Part shown: in pieces, positions 25,729-34,582 of the stretch
Layout of the letters: every line of letters starts with the position of its first letter
Numbering within the stretch: position 1 is the stretch's first letter
The notes under the pieces: generated by a model
Told to the model about the DNA's origin: nothing
What the model saw: only the letters and a program-made list of their open reading frames with translations
Database searches by the model: none
Program-made: the position numbers and the translations under genes
Assembly: GCA_026928255.1 (NCBI GenBank)
Contig: JAIXKJ010000001.1
Coordinates: forward strand, 310,001 to 374,000
DNA: 64,000 nucleotides
Source of the DNA: Anaerolineales bacterium
GTDB taxonomy: Bacteria > Chloroflexota > Anaerolineae > Anaerolineales > Villigracilaceae
Reading direction: 5' to 3'

Positions 25729-25796
25729 TTGCAAAAAAACGAAAAGTTGTTGTAGAATGTCCATCCCGCAGGGTTTATCCTTGCGGGGTATTTTTT
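25729..25796 (+). promoter_or_regulatory. topA promoter followed at once by a terminator-like hairpin
   Basis: TTGCAA (25729-25734), an 18-base spacer and TAGAAT (25753-25758) make a plausible promoter with start near 25765. The RNA would begin with CCCGCAGGG (25765-25773), which pairs with CCTTGCGGG (25779-25787) over a UUUAU loop and is followed by TATTTTTT. The hairpin may also terminate the manC transcript. It leaves 53 nt to the topA ATG. Confidence 0.6.
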
Positions 25797-25849
25797 ATGC
25801 GAACTGAACGTCTTTGAGAAATGTTCAAAGGCGCGTTGGAGGAACACAG

Positions 25850-28153
25850 ATGGAAGCCTATTGTATGAAGTGCAAAACCAAACGGGAGATTCAAAACCCG
25901 ACGGCTGGGTTTAACGCCAGAGGTTCGGCGGTAACGACCGGCGTTTGTCCCGTTTGCGGCACAAAATTATTTCGCATGGGAAAGACCGACGCGCACGAAG
26001 GAATGATTCCGCCGCCGAAACAGCCGAAGGTTGAAAAGCGCGAAGGGAAATTAGTCATCGTCGAATCGCCCGCGAAGGCGAAAACGGTCGGGCGCTTTCT
26101 TGGCAAGGGCTATACCGTCCGCGCTTCGGTCGGTCATGTGCGCGACCTTTTGAAGTCGCAACTTTCGGTGGACGTGGACAATAACTTCGCGCCCAAATAT
26201 CGCGTGCCGAACGAGAAGAAAAGCGTCGTTAAGGAAATCAAACAGTTGGCGAAAAAAGCCGAAGAAATCTACCTCGCCACCGACCCTGACCGCGAAGGCG
26301 AATCGATTTCGTGGCATTTGATGGAAGCGGCGGAGATTGACCCTCAGCGGACGAAGCGCGTCGTCTTTCACGAAATCACCGCGCCCGCCGTCTCGGATGC
26401 GTTTTCTCATCCGCGCAATATTGACATGAATTTAGTGGACGCGCAACAAGCGCGGCGCGTGCTAGACCGCCTCGTCGGGTACAGCATCAGCCCGATTCTT
26501 TGGGAGAAGGTGCGCGGGCGGCTTTCCGCCGGGCGCGTGCAATCCGTCGCCTTGCGCCTTATCGTCGAGCGCGAGCGCGAAATTGACGATTTCATCCCCG
26601 TCGAATATTGGACGATTCACGCCGAGTTTAAGCCGCAGAATTTGAAGTCGAATTTCATCGCCAAATTAATTCGCGTGGACGGCGAAGAGCCGCAACTTTC
26701 AAATGAAGACGCGGTCAAGTCGTTGCTTTACGATTTGGAAACCGCCGCCTTTTCGATTAGCAAAGTCAAACGCGGAGAACGCCGCCGCAAACCGTCCGCG
26801 CCGTTCACCACGTCCACGCTGCAGCAGGAGGCTTCGCGCAAATTGGGCTACACCGCGCGGCGAACAATGGCGCTGGCGCAAGGCTTGTACGAAGGTCAAG
26901 ATGTGGGCGAGGGCGGCACGACCGGCCTCATCACTTACATGCGAACCGATTCGACCAACGTCTCCGCCATCGCGCAAGCGGAAGCGCGCGAGTTTGTAAC
27001 CAACAAATACGGCGCTGATTTTCTTCCGCCGCAAGCGCCGACCTACAAGACGAAATCTGCCAACGCGCAAGAAGCGCACGAAGCCATTCGTCCCACGTCC
27101 GCCATGCGCGACCCGGAAAAGGTCAAAGATTTTCTCGAACCCGCGATGTATAAACTCTACCGTTTGATTTGGCAGCGCTTCGTCGCCTCGCAAATGGAAG
27201 CGGCGGTTTCGGACACGCTGCAAGTCGAAGTGAGCGGAAAGACCGACTCGCGCGAGTACCTTTTGCGCGCTTCGGGTTCGGCGATAAAATTCCCAGGCTT
27301 TTTGGTCGTTTACGAAGAAGCCAAAAACGAAGACGCGAAAACCGACGAAGACGAAGACGTGAAAATTCCGGCGGGCGTGGAAGAAGGCCAAATTCAAGAA
27401 TTGATTCGTCTCATCCCCGAACAGCATTTTACGCAGCCGCCGCCGCGCTTCTCGGAAGCCTCGCTGGTGCAGACGCTGGAAGAAAACGGCATCGGACGCC
27501 CTTCGACTTACGCGCCGACCATTTCAACCATTCAACAGCGCGGATACGTTTTGCGCGAAGAAAAGCGCCTCGTCCCGACGGACATCGGCGTTCAGGTTAA
27601 CGATTTGATGGCGCAATATTTTCCCGACGTGGTGGACTTGAATTTCACCGCGCACATGGAAGAAGACCTCGACAAAATCGCCGACGGACAAATGCAATGG
27701 GAAGACGCCATCCGCGAGTTTTACGCGCCCTTCGCCGAAGACGTGAAAAAGGCGCAAGCGGAAATGCCGGTCGCCAAATCCGAGCCGGAGCCGATTGGAC
27801 GGCAATGCCCGGAAGACGGCGGCGAATTGGTCATCCGCTACGGGCGTTTTGGCAAATTTATTTCATGCGCCAACTTCCCGACTTGTCGCTACACTGAACC
27901 TTGGCTGGAAAAAATCGGCGTGCTTTGCCCGAAAGACGGCGGCGAAATGGTCATGCGCCGCACGCGCAAAGGACGCGCCTTCTACGGCTGCGCCAATTAT
28001 CCGAATTGCGACTTCACGACTTGGAAACGCCCGCTGGCGAAACCTTGCCCGAAGTGCGGCGGTCTGTTGGTGATTGCAAACAAACGCGAAGCGCAATGCA
28101 CAAACTGCTCCGAGAGTTTCTTGCTGGAAGAGGTCGCGCCTGAAAACTCCTAG
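25850..28153 (+). CDS. topA: DNA topoisomerase I with N-terminal zinc ribbon
   Basis: This type IA enzyme relaxes negative supercoils. An added N-terminal zinc ribbon (~residues 1-45: C5, C8 and C33, C36) precedes the core. The Toprim domain has KLVIVESPAKAKTVGRFLG and the acidic LATDPDREGE. The active-site tyrosine is Y363 in LITYMRTDSTN. GRPSTYAPTISTIQQRGYV and the DLNFTAHMEEDLDKIADG segment follow. Three C-terminal zinc-finger motifs (CPEDGG..CANFPTC, CPKDGG..CANYPNC, CPKCGG..CTNC) complete the 767 residues. I chose ATG 25850 with its TTGGAGGA site; the upstream TTG at 25814 is rejected. Confidence 0.97.
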   Translation: MEAYCMKCKTKREIQNPTAGFNARGSAVTTGVCPVCGTKLFRMGKTDAHEGMIPPPKQPKVEKREGKLVIVESPAKAKTVGRFLGKGYTVRASVGHVRDLLKSQLSVDVDNNFAPKYRVPNEKKSVVKEIKQLAKKAEEIYLATDPDREGESISWHLMEAAEIDPQRTKRVVFHEITAPAVSDAFSHPRNIDMNLVDAQQARRVLDRLVGYSISPILWEKVRGRLSAGRVQSVALRLIVEREREIDDFIPVEYWTIHAEFKPQNLKSNFIAKLIRVDGEEPQLSNEDAVKSLLYDLETAAFSISKVKRGERRRKPSAPFTTSTLQQEASRKLGYTARRTMALAQGLYEGQDVGEGGTTGLITYMRTDSTNVSAIAQAEAREFVTNKYGADFLPPQAPTYKTKSANAQEAHEAIRPTSAMRDPEKVKDFLEPAMYKLYRLIWQRFVASQMEAAVSDTLQVEVSGKTDSREYLLRASGSAIKFPGFLVVYEEAKNEDAKTDEDEDVKIPAGVEEGQIQELIRLIPEQHFTQPPPRFSEASLVQTLEENGIGRPSTYAPTISTIQQRGYVLREEKRLVPTDIGVQVNDLMAQYFPDVVDLNFTAHMEEDLDKIADGQMQWEDAIREFYAPFAEDVKKAQAEMPVAKSEPEPIGRQCPEDGGELVIRYGRFGKFISCANFPTCRYTEPWLEKIGVLCPKDGGEMVMRRTRKGRAFYGCANYPNCDFTTWKRPLAKPCPKCGGLLVIANKREAQCTNCSESFLLEEVAPENS

Positions 28154-28160
28154 CCGATAA

Positions 28161-28190
28161 TTGCAATCCGCGCAATTTACGTTGTATAAT
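28161..28190 (+). promoter_or_regulatory. Sigma70-like promoter
   Basis: TTGCAA (28161-28166), an 18-base spacer and TATAAT (28185-28190), 31 bases before the ATG of the following membrane protein. Confidence 0.75.
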
Positions 28191-28221
28191 CAGGCGAAAG
28201 AATCTGGCGAAGGAGTCAACT

Positions 28222-29208
28222 ATGGATTTTGTCGTTGCGTTGTTGAAAAAACTGCCCGTCAAAGAAATTGTGATCGGCTTGGTCAGCCTGTTGATTGGGC
28301 TGTTTCTCGGCTGGGGCACAAAAGAGTTTAAGGATGCGACTCCCTTTTACCTGCGTCCCGATTTAAGAGAAGATTATGTGCGGATGGCGATTGACTCTTT
28401 CAGCGTCAACAAGAGCGCGGCGCTGGCGGCAGACCGTTGGCTGGGGCTGGGAAATACCGCGCAATCCGCTTATGCGGCGGTGCAAAATAATTCAGGCTAT
28501 CTGCCCGCCGATTTAGTTCAGCAATTCGGTCAAGCGGTAACGGACGAAATTACCGCGCGCGGCGGCGTCCCTGCGGCGCAGACGAAATCTCCGTTAGCGA
28601 CGATTCTTTCCATTATCGGCGTCCTTGTTTTGTTGGGCGTGCTGGGCGCGGCGGGCTTGTACCTCTACCGTTTGCTCGGCAAGCGCGGCTCAGGCGAAGT
28701 AACCGCCGTCATGCAGGCGACGGAATTGAACAAAGCCGCCGCGAAAACCAACTTTGAAGACATGGGACTCGCGCCGCCGATTACGCAGACGATGACCACC
28801 TACATCTTGGGCGACGACCTCTACGACGAATCGTTCAGCATTGACACCGACGCGGGAGAATTTCTCGGCGAGTACGGCGTGGGCATTTCCGAATCCATCG
28901 GCGTGGGCGCGTCGAAACAAGTCGCCGCGTTGGAAATTTGGCTCTTCGATAAGAACGACATCAAGACCGCCACAAAAGTGTTGATGTCTGAACACGCTTT
29001 TGCAGACCCCGCGACGCGAGCGCGCCTTGAACCGAAGGGCGAGTTGACGTTGATTCAACCGCAGGCGCAGGTGTTGTTAGAAACCGCCACGTTGCAATTG
29101 CTCGCCACCGTTGTGGATGTTCAATACGGCAAAGGCTCTTTGCCCGACAAAAGTTACTTTGAGCGCGTAACCTTGGAATTGGCAATCTGGCCCCGTCAAG
29201 GAGAATAA
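28222..29208 (+). CDS. Conserved membrane protein of unknown function
   Basis: I do not recognise the family. The 328-residue protein has an N-terminal helix (~residues 16-33, IVIGLVSLLIGLFLGWG) and a second one at ~130-155 (LATILSIIGVLVLLGVLGAAG). Between them is an ~95-residue soluble segment with DLREDYVRMAIDSFSVNK. After the second helix a cytoplasmic or extracytoplasmic domain of ~170 residues includes YILGDDLYDESFSIDT, GEFLGEYGVGISE, EIWLFDKNDIKTATKVLMSE and a final beta-rich part. Both ends of each helix suggest two passes with the termini on the same side. AAGGAGT precedes the ATG; it has its own promoter and terminator and so is a single-gene unit. Confidence 0.8.
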   Translation: MDFVVALLKKLPVKEIVIGLVSLLIGLFLGWGTKEFKDATPFYLRPDLREDYVRMAIDSFSVNKSAALAADRWLGLGNTAQSAYAAVQNNSGYLPADLVQQFGQAVTDEITARGGVPAAQTKSPLATILSIIGVLVLLGVLGAAGLYLYRLLGKRGSGEVTAVMQATELNKAAAKTNFEDMGLAPPITQTMTTYILGDDLYDESFSIDTDAGEFLGEYGVGISESIGVGASKQVAALEIWLFDKNDIKTATKVLMSEHAFADPATRARLEPKGELTLIQPQAQVLLETATLQLLATVVDVQYGKGSLPDKSYFERVTLELAIWPRQGE

Positions 29209-29236
29209 ACTCCTTGCGGCGAAATCGCCCGAACAA

Positions 29237-29268
29237 AAAACCGCTTCGCAAAGAAGCGGTTTTTTTTA
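29237..29268. terminator. Bidirectional intrinsic terminator
   Basis: AAAACCGCTTC (29237-29247) pairs with GAAGCGGTTTT (29253-29263), flanked by A and T runs, between the membrane protein gene and convergent greA. Confidence 0.9.
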
Positions 29269-29270
29269 TC

Positions 29271-29729
29271 TCATTCAATTTTCAAAATTTTGAATTTGAC
29301 CGCGCCGCCCGGCGTTTGGGCTTCGGCGATTTGCCCGACTTTTTTATTCATCAGCGCCACGCCGATGGGCGACTCGTGCGAGATGCGCCCTTGTCGCGGG
29401 TCGGCTTCGGTCGGACCGACGATGTGATACGTTTCGGGTTCAAAATCTTCTTCTTGAATCGTTACATGCGAGCCGACAGAGACAACGTCGTTGTCCGCTT
29501 TTTCGATGATTTGCGAATTTCGTAAAATGGCTTCGATTTCTTGAATGCGCCCTTCGAGAAAACTTTGATCTTCTTTGGCTTTGTGATAGTCGGCGTTTTC
29601 GGAAAGGTCGCCCATCTGAATGGCGGCGCGCAAACGCAACGCCAATTCTTCGCGGCGCGGACCGGTCAAGTCTTTTAATTCCGCTTGCAGTTTGGCTTCG
29701 CCTTCGGCGGTGAGGTAGTTAGGTTGCAT
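29271..29729 (-). CDS. greA: Transcription elongation factor GreA
   Basis: GreA rescues backtracked RNA polymerase by stimulating transcript cleavage. The N-terminal coiled coil carries YLTAEGEAKLQAELKDL and the tip motif GDLSENADYHKAKEDQ with the acidic residues that act in the secondary channel. The C-terminal FKBP-like domain has SHESPIGVALMNKKVG and ends GGAVKFKILKIE. Length 152 is normal. AAGGAGA lies upstream of the ATG at 29729. Confidence 0.97.
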   Translation of the reverse strand: MQPNYLTAEGEAKLQAELKDLTGPRREELALRLRAAIQMGDLSENADYHKAKEDQSFLEGRIQEIEAILRNSQIIEKADNDVVSVGSHVTIQEEDFEPETYHIVGPTEADPRQGRISHESPIGVALMNKKVGQIAEAQTPGGAVKFKILKIE

Positions 29730-29773
29730 GAAAAAAATCTCCTTTTCTAGTTGAGAGAATCGGTTAAAGAAAA

Positions 29774-29795
29774 AGGGGCTGTAAAACTAGCCCCC
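29774..29795 (-). terminator. Intrinsic terminator of the dGTPase-like gene
   Basis: On the minus strand GGGGCT (29794-29789) pairs with AGCCCC (29780-29775) across an AGTTTTAC loop and is followed by TTTTTCTTT. Confidence 0.85.
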
Positions 29796-29812
29796 TGTCG
29801 AGAAATTGACGA

Positions 29813-30964
29813 TTAAGGTTTCTCGGTAGGGTTGAACATCTTTTGATGTTCTTCGACGGCGTAGCGATCCGTCATGCCCGCAATGTAATCGCAGACGGTG
29901 CGTTCTAGCCCGCGCTTTTCGACGAAGAATTGCACATGGTCGGGCAGCGTGGCGGGTTCGGCGACGAAGGCGCGGAAGAGGTCGGAAATAATGCGTTCGG
30001 CTTTGACTTGCATGCGCGTTACTCGATAATGGCGATAAAGTTTGTTGTACAGCAAATCTTTTAATTCGCGGTTGCGCCGCCGCGTTTCTTCCGTATAGCC
30101 GACGACGTTGGATTTTAATTTCTGAACGTCCAACGCGGAATTAACTTTGCTTTCTTTCAGCCGTTCGGCGCTTCCTTCGACCATGTCTGTTACCAACATC
30201 CCGACCAGTTGACGAATCATGCGATGACGTTCCATGTCGTCGAGCAGCGTTCCGCGCCAGTTGTGCGCCTCGCGCAGGATTTCCCACAACGCCACGCCGT
30301 CGAGGGTTTGCGGCGTAATCATGCCCGAACGCAGACCGTCGTCTAAATCGTGCGTGGTGTAGGCGAGTTCGTCGGCGACGTTGGCGATTTGCGTTTCCAA
30401 ATTTCCGCGCAAGTGGGGGTTGTAATCGCGCGCGTCGGAAATGTCGTATTCCGATTCGTGTTTGACCATGCCTTCGCGCACTTCCCACGAAAGGTTGAGT
30501 CCGGGAAATTCGGGATAGCGCTGTTCGAGTTCGGTAACGATTCGCAACGATTGCTTGTTGTGGTCGAATCCGCCGGATTCGCGCATCAATTTGGCGAGGG
30601 CGGTTTCGCCTGAATGACCAAACGGCGAATGACCGAGATCGTGCGCGAGACAAATCGCTTCGACTAAATCTTCGTTGCCGCCGAGCGCGCGCGCCAGCGT
30701 CCGCCCGATTTGGGCGACTTCCAGCGTGTGCGTTAATCTCGTGCGGAAGTAGTCGCCTTCAAAGTTGATGAAGACTTGCGTTTTATATTCGAGGCGGCGG
30801 AAAGCGGTGGTGTGCAGAATGCGGTCGCGGTCGCGTTGAAAGACGGTGCGGTATTGCGGCTCTTTATCTAAGTAAGCGCGACCTTTCGTGTCTTTGCTGC
30901 GCGTTCCGTAAGGCGCGAGACTGCGGTCTTCGTTTTCTTCCAACTGCTGGCGCGTGAAAAACAT
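29813..30964 (-). CDS. dgt: Deoxyguanosinetriphosphate triphosphohydrolase-like protein
   Basis: This HD-domain hydrolase removes triphosphate from dNTPs. Motifs are RDRDRILHTTAFRRLEYKTQVF, RTRLTHTLEVAQIGR (first metal histidine), AICLAHDLGHSPFGHSGE (the HD pair) and, further on, VADELAYTTHDLDDGLRSG. The size of 383 residues fits the dGTPase type 2 subfamily. I chose the ATG at 30964, with AAGGAC 7 bases upstream, over one at 30991. It lies head-on to tRNA-Leu on the same strand; a small inverted repeat separates them. Confidence 0.93.
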   Translation of the reverse strand: MFFTRQQLEENEDRSLAPYGTRSKDTKGRAYLDKEPQYRTVFQRDRDRILHTTAFRRLEYKTQVFINFEGDYFRTRLTHTLEVAQIGRTLARALGGNEDLVEAICLAHDLGHSPFGHSGETALAKLMRESGGFDHNKQSLRIVTELEQRYPEFPGLNLSWEVREGMVKHESEYDISDARDYNPHLRGNLETQIANVADELAYTTHDLDDGLRSGMITPQTLDGVALWEILREAHNWRGTLLDDMERHRMIRQLVGMLVTDMVEGSAERLKESKVNSALDVQKLKSNVVGYTEETRRRNRELKDLLYNKLYRHYRVTRMQVKAERIISDLFRAFVAEPATLPDHVQFFVEKRGLERTVCDYIAGMTDRYAVEEHQKMFNPTEKP

Positions 30965-30986
30965 GGCATTGTCCTTAGATACAAAC

Positions 30987-31011
30987 GTCATTGCGAGAAA
31001 ATCGCAATGAC
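30987..31011. repeat. Short inverted repeat GTCATTGCGA/TCGCAATGAC
   Basis: Perfect 10-base arms (30987-30996 and 31002-31011) around GAAAA lie directly after the tRNA gene on the minus strand. It could end the tRNA transcript or be a remnant of a dispersed repeat related to that at 907-980. Confidence 0.6.
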
Positions 31012-31019
31012 AGTGAGTG

Positions 31020-31103
31020 TGGGGCGAGAGGGGGTCGAACCCTCACGTTGTTTCCAACGACAGATTTTAAGTCTGTTGCGTCTGCCGATTCCGCCATCGC
31101 CCC
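31020..31103 (-). tRNA. tRNA-Leu (anticodon UAA)
   Basis: On the minus strand the acceptor arms GGGGCGA and TCGCCCC pair fully, with discriminator A at 31020. The D arm, the anticodon stem ACAGA/TCTGT with loop CTTAAAA (anticodon TAA), a long variable arm (GTTGGAAACAAC) typical of class II tRNA, and the T arm GAGGGTTCGACCCCCTC are all present. CCA is not encoded: CAC follows the discriminator. Confidence 0.96.
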
Positions 31104-31218
31104 GGCGAGGATATTTTACTATAAACTTACAATTTGCAACCTTAAACCTTAAACTTTTAATTCGCCATTTCAAACCTTGTATAATCGGACTCATCTTATT
31201 TTAAAGGATGCGATTCCA
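31104..31218. promoter_or_regulatory. Divergent promoter region of tRNA-Leu and phosphoesterase
   Basis: TATAAT at 31180-31185 (plus strand) should start the phosphoesterase transcript near 31192. On the minus strand TAAAAT-like and TTGCAA boxes lie between 31110 and 31137 upstream of the tRNA. The rest is AT-rich (TTAAACCTTAAACTTTTAA). Confidence 0.5.
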
Positions 31219-32163
31219 TTGGCGACAACTTTCTTTTTTGCGACGGACATTCACGGCTCGGACATTTGCTGGAATAAATTTCTCAACGCCGGAAAATTTT
31301 ACGGCGCGGATCAACTGATTCTCGGCGGCGATATGACGGGGAAAGCCGTCGTGCCGTTCATTCGTCAAGGCGCGGAAAAATATCGCGTTACGTTGTTGGA
31401 ACAGGTTTTTGACGTCGAAGGCGCGGACGAATTGGCGGACATGAAGAAGCGCGTTCGCAGTCGCGGATATTATCCGTACTTGACCGACCCCGACGAAATT
31501 GCCGAACTGGAAAAAAATCCGCAGCGGGTGAGCGAGATTTTTTTGCAAGAAGTTTTGAAAGTCGTCGAACAGTGGATGGAGATTGCCGAAAAAAAACTTG
31601 CCGACACGCGGATGAAAATATACTGCTGTCCGGGCAACGACGACATGGACGAAGTGGACGACATCATCCGCGCCAGCAAGAAAGTGGTTTTGGCGGAAGG
31701 CGTCGTAACGCATTTAGAAAGCGGACATGAAATGATTGCTTCGGGCTGGAGCAACAAAACGCCCTGGGACACGCACCGCGAAGAGGACGAGGACAAACTC
31801 AAAGTCCGCTATGCGGCGATGATTTTGCAATTGAAAAATCCGCGCGCGGCGATCTTCAACGTGCACGTTCCGCCTTATAAATCGAACCTCGACGAAGCGC
31901 CCGAACTAGACGAAAACTTGCGCCCGAAGATGGCTGGGCAGGCGTTGAAGGCGGTCGGCTCGACGGCGTTGCGCGAAGCGATTGAAGAGACTCAGCCGTT
32001 GCTCGGCTTGCACGGACACATCCACGAAGGGCGCGGCGTTTCTCGCATTGGCAAAACCCTATGTATTAATCCGGGTTCTATGTATGAGCAAGGGACGCTG
32101 TTGGGCGCGATTGTGCGGCTCGGCAAAAATAAAGTGGAAGACTACGTCTTGACGACGGGTTAA
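31219..32163 (+). CDS. Calcineurin-like metallophosphoesterase
   Basis: The metal-binding blocks are in order: FFATDIHGSD (D-x-H), LILGGDMTGK (GD), YCCPGNDDMDE (GN[D]), FNVHVPPYK (H) and GLHGHIHEGRGVSR (GHxH). The spacing and the large insert between blocks 2 and 3 suggest the COG2129-type branch. Substrate unknown. I place the start at TTG 31219 with AAAGGATG upstream, because the earlier TTG at 31177 lies inside the promoter's -10 box. This gives 314 residues. The permease gene follows after 22 bases. Confidence 0.87.
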   Translation: MATTFFFATDIHGSDICWNKFLNAGKFYGADQLILGGDMTGKAVVPFIRQGAEKYRVTLLEQVFDVEGADELADMKKRVRSRGYYPYLTDPDEIAELEKNPQRVSEIFLQEVLKVVEQWMEIAEKKLADTRMKIYCCPGNDDMDEVDDIIRASKKVVLAEGVVTHLESGHEMIASGWSNKTPWDTHREEDEDKLKVRYAAMILQLKNPRAAIFNVHVPPYKSNLDEAPELDENLRPKMAGQALKAVGSTALREAIEETQPLLGLHGHIHEGRGVSRIGKTLCINPGSMYEQGTLLGAIVRLGKNKVEDYVLTTG

Positions 32164-32185
32164 TAAAAAACGAGGAGAGCAGTTA

Positions 32186-33811
32186 ATGAGCAGTTTATTT
32201 GTCCGCAAGGCGACCGGCATGGTGCGTTCGTGGTCGGTTTTTGACGCATTCGTCTATGCGTTTTTTTCCATCAATTTGGTAACGCTCGGTTTGTACAGCT
32301 TCAGCCAAATGTATTATTTTAAAGGCGGGATGATTCCCGCGCTAATCATCAGCGCGATTTTCATCTTTTTTGAGGTGATCGTTTACGCGGCGCTGATTGC
32401 CGTTATGCCGCGCTCCGGCGGCGACTACGTTTGGCAAAGCCGCATTCTTGGCGGCGCGGCGGGATTCATCCTTGCCGTAACTGGCTGGTGGTTTATCCTC
32501 TGGCTGTGGGCGCCGCTTTACAGCGATATGTTCCGCCACATCGTTTTAGTGCCGCTCTTGGGAACGCTCGGCGCGCGCGACGTCGCCTTGTGGTTCGCTG
32601 GCACGCAAAACGGCGCGATGACCGCTTCCGTGATTTCGTTGGCAATCATCAGCATTTTTATTGCGCTGGGAATGAAGACCTATGCGCGCATTCAAAAATA
32701 TTCTTTTTACGGCGGCATTTTAGGCTTGCTGATTGTCGTCGCCTTATTGCTGACGACCACGCCCGAAGCGTTCAAGTCCGCGTTTGACGCGAACGCGACG
32801 TCCATGTTTGGCGCGGCAAGCGGGACGTATGACGCAACCGTCGCCTTAGGCAAAGAGGCGGGCGCGGCGCTTCCGCTGACGGGCGGAACGCTCTCCGCGA
32901 TCTTCCTGGTTATTCCGTATTTAGTTTTCTTCAACTTGTGGCCCAACTGGGGCGCGACCCTTTACGGCGAAGTGCGCGGCGCGACGGATTTCAAACGCAA
33001 CATTTCGGGCATGGGCTGGGCGTTGGGCGTTACGACCTTGCTCGGCGTAATTTTATTTTTAGCGATCTCCAAAAACGTCGGCTGGGACTTTTACGTTCAA
33101 GCGGGCGGCGCCTGGTGGAACTACGCTTGGGGCGGAACGAGCGAACTTCCCGCTCTGCCCGTCTGGCCCTATCCCGCGTTGTTGGCGTCCTTCTTGTTGA
33201 AGAACGTCGCCGTGCGCTTCATCCTTTTAGCGTTGATGAGCCTTTGGTGGTTTGGTTGGAGCGGGACGATTTTCCTTTCGTCCACGCGCGTTATTTTCGC
33301 CGCTGCCTTCGACCGCCTGCTCCCTGAAAAAGTCGCCGAAGTGGACAGTCGCAGCGGCACGCCGATTTACGCCCTCCTGCTGATGGTCGTCCCGTCCTTA
33401 ATCGTCTCCGCGCTCTTCAATTACAACATCGCCGACTTCCAAAGCTTGACCTTATGCTCGACGTTGGTCATCGCCGTTACCTTTTTAGGCACGACCGTCG
33501 CGGCGATTATTATGCCTTACACCAAACCCGAATTATATAAGTCCTCGCCGATTGCCAAATACAACGTCTTCGGCGTGCCGCTGATTACCGTCGCGGGCGT
33601 TATCTTCGGCGCGTTCTTGCTCTTCCTGCTTTACGAATGGCTGATTGACCCGAACGGCTTATACGGCATCGGGCTGGGCAACACCAGTTCAATCGTTTAC
33701 ATGCTGGCAAATTATCTTTTAGCGGCGCTGATTTACTTCGGCTTTAAGGCGTATCGCAAGAGCAAAGGCATTGACCTCGACAAAGTGCAAGCCGAAATTC
33801 CGGCGGAATAA
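32186..33811 (+). CDS. APC-superfamily amino acid permease
   Basis: About twelve transmembrane helices are spread over 541 residues. The first carries SWSVFDAFVYAFFSINLVTLG, followed by AVMPRSGGDYVWQSRILGG, matching the APC signature PxSGGDYVY around helix 2-3. Later FLSSTRVIFAAAFDRLLPEKV, GTPIYALLL is the typical APC helix 8-9 region. A large extracytoplasmic insert of ~60 residues lies near residues 190-250. The substrate is likely an amino acid or polyamine. It sits between a phosphoesterase and a nucleotidyltransferase-like gene, with short spacers that suggest co-transcription. Confidence 0.88.
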   Translation: MSSLFVRKATGMVRSWSVFDAFVYAFFSINLVTLGLYSFSQMYYFKGGMIPALIISAIFIFFEVIVYAALIAVMPRSGGDYVWQSRILGGAAGFILAVTGWWFILWLWAPLYSDMFRHIVLVPLLGTLGARDVALWFAGTQNGAMTASVISLAIISIFIALGMKTYARIQKYSFYGGILGLLIVVALLLTTTPEAFKSAFDANATSMFGAASGTYDATVALGKEAGAALPLTGGTLSAIFLVIPYLVFFNLWPNWGATLYGEVRGATDFKRNISGMGWALGVTTLLGVILFLAISKNVGWDFYVQAGGAWWNYAWGGTSELPALPVWPYPALLASFLLKNVAVRFILLALMSLWWFGWSGTIFLSSTRVIFAAAFDRLLPEKVAEVDSRSGTPIYALLLMVVPSLIVSALFNYNIADFQSLTLCSTLVIAVTFLGTTVAAIIMPYTKPELYKSSPIAKYNVFGVPLITVAGVIFGAFLLFLLYEWLIDPNGLYGIGLGNTSSIVYMLANYLLAALIYFGFKAYRKSKGIDLDKVQAEIPAE

Positions 33812-33829
33812 AAAATTACGAGGGAATGT

Positions 33830-34582
33830 ATGATTACGAACTATCAAGAAATGTTGGCGGAAATGCGGCGCGTCATTGCGGCGGGCGGAAAGCGCGACAT
33901 TCAAATTCGCGCGTTGGGCGGGTTGGCGGTGCAACTGCACAACCGCAGCGGACATCCGCTCTTTTTGCGCGAGTACGCCGACCTTGATTTTTTCATCGCT
34001 AAAAAGCAACGCCGCCAATTTGAAGTTTTTATGTCGCAGTTGGGCTATCGCCCCGACAAACGCTTCAACGTGCTCAACGGCGAAACGCGCCAAATTTACT
34101 TGCACGAATCGAGCGGACTCAAAGCCGACGTTTTCGTCGGGCGTTTTGAAATGTGCCATAAAATTCCGCTAAAAAAGCGCTTCGCGGCGCACCCTCTGAC
34201 GCTTCCGCTGGCGGAACTATTTCTCTCCAAAACGCAAATCGTCGAACTCAACCGCAAAGACGCGCTCGACATCGTTTCGATTTTGCTCAATAACGAAGTC
34301 GCCGCGAACGACAACGCCATCAACCTCGACGTGCTAACCCGCCTTTGCCGCGCCGATTGGGGTTTGTACAAAACCACCTCGCTAAATTTAGACCGCGTTG
34401 AAAAAATGTTGCGCGAAGAACAAATCGGCTTAAGCGCCGACGAGCGCGAACTGGTCATTCAGCGCCTCGACACCATCCGTCGCGCCTTCGATGAAATGCC
34501 TAAACCGCTCGCCTGGCAACTGCGCGATAAAGTCGGCGAACGCCTCAAATGGTACATGGACGTGGAGGAAGTTCGTCAGTGA
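33830..34582 (+). CDS. Nucleotidyltransferase-fold protein (AbiEii/MNT-like)
   Basis: The 250-residue soluble protein begins with a helix and IQIRALGGLAVQLH, then REYADLDFFIAKKQR. A G-G-L/S motif before a D-x-D-F hairpin is the catalytic signature of polymerase-beta-like nucleotidyltransferases, including AbiEii toxins. SGLKADVFVGRF supplies a third acidic residue. The C-terminal half is helical. No antitoxin-like partner is adjacent, so a toxin role is unlikely on this evidence. It is 18 bases behind the permease and overlaps the next small gene by 4 bases. Confidence 0.6.
   Translation: MITNYQEMLAEMRRVIAAGGKRDIQIRALGGLAVQLHNRSGHPLFLREYADLDFFIAKKQRRQFEVFMSQLGYRPDKRFNVLNGETRQIYLHESSGLKADVFVGRFEMCHKIPLKKRFAAHPLTLPLAELFLSKTQIVELNRKDALDIVSILLNNEVAANDNAINLDVLTRLCRADWGLYKTTSLNLDRVEKMLREEQIGLSADERELVIQRLDTIRRAFDEMPKPLAWQLRDKVGERLKWYMDVEEVRQ

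Noticed and set aside
31177..31218. TTG start at 31177 for the phosphoesterase
   Set aside because: This codon lies against the TATAAT box, so the RNA would start after it; TTG 31219 has AAAGGATG upstream.
33830..34582. Toxin-antitoxin pair around the AbiEii-like protein
   Set aside because: No antitoxin-like regulator precedes it, and its neighbours are a permease and a small membrane protein.
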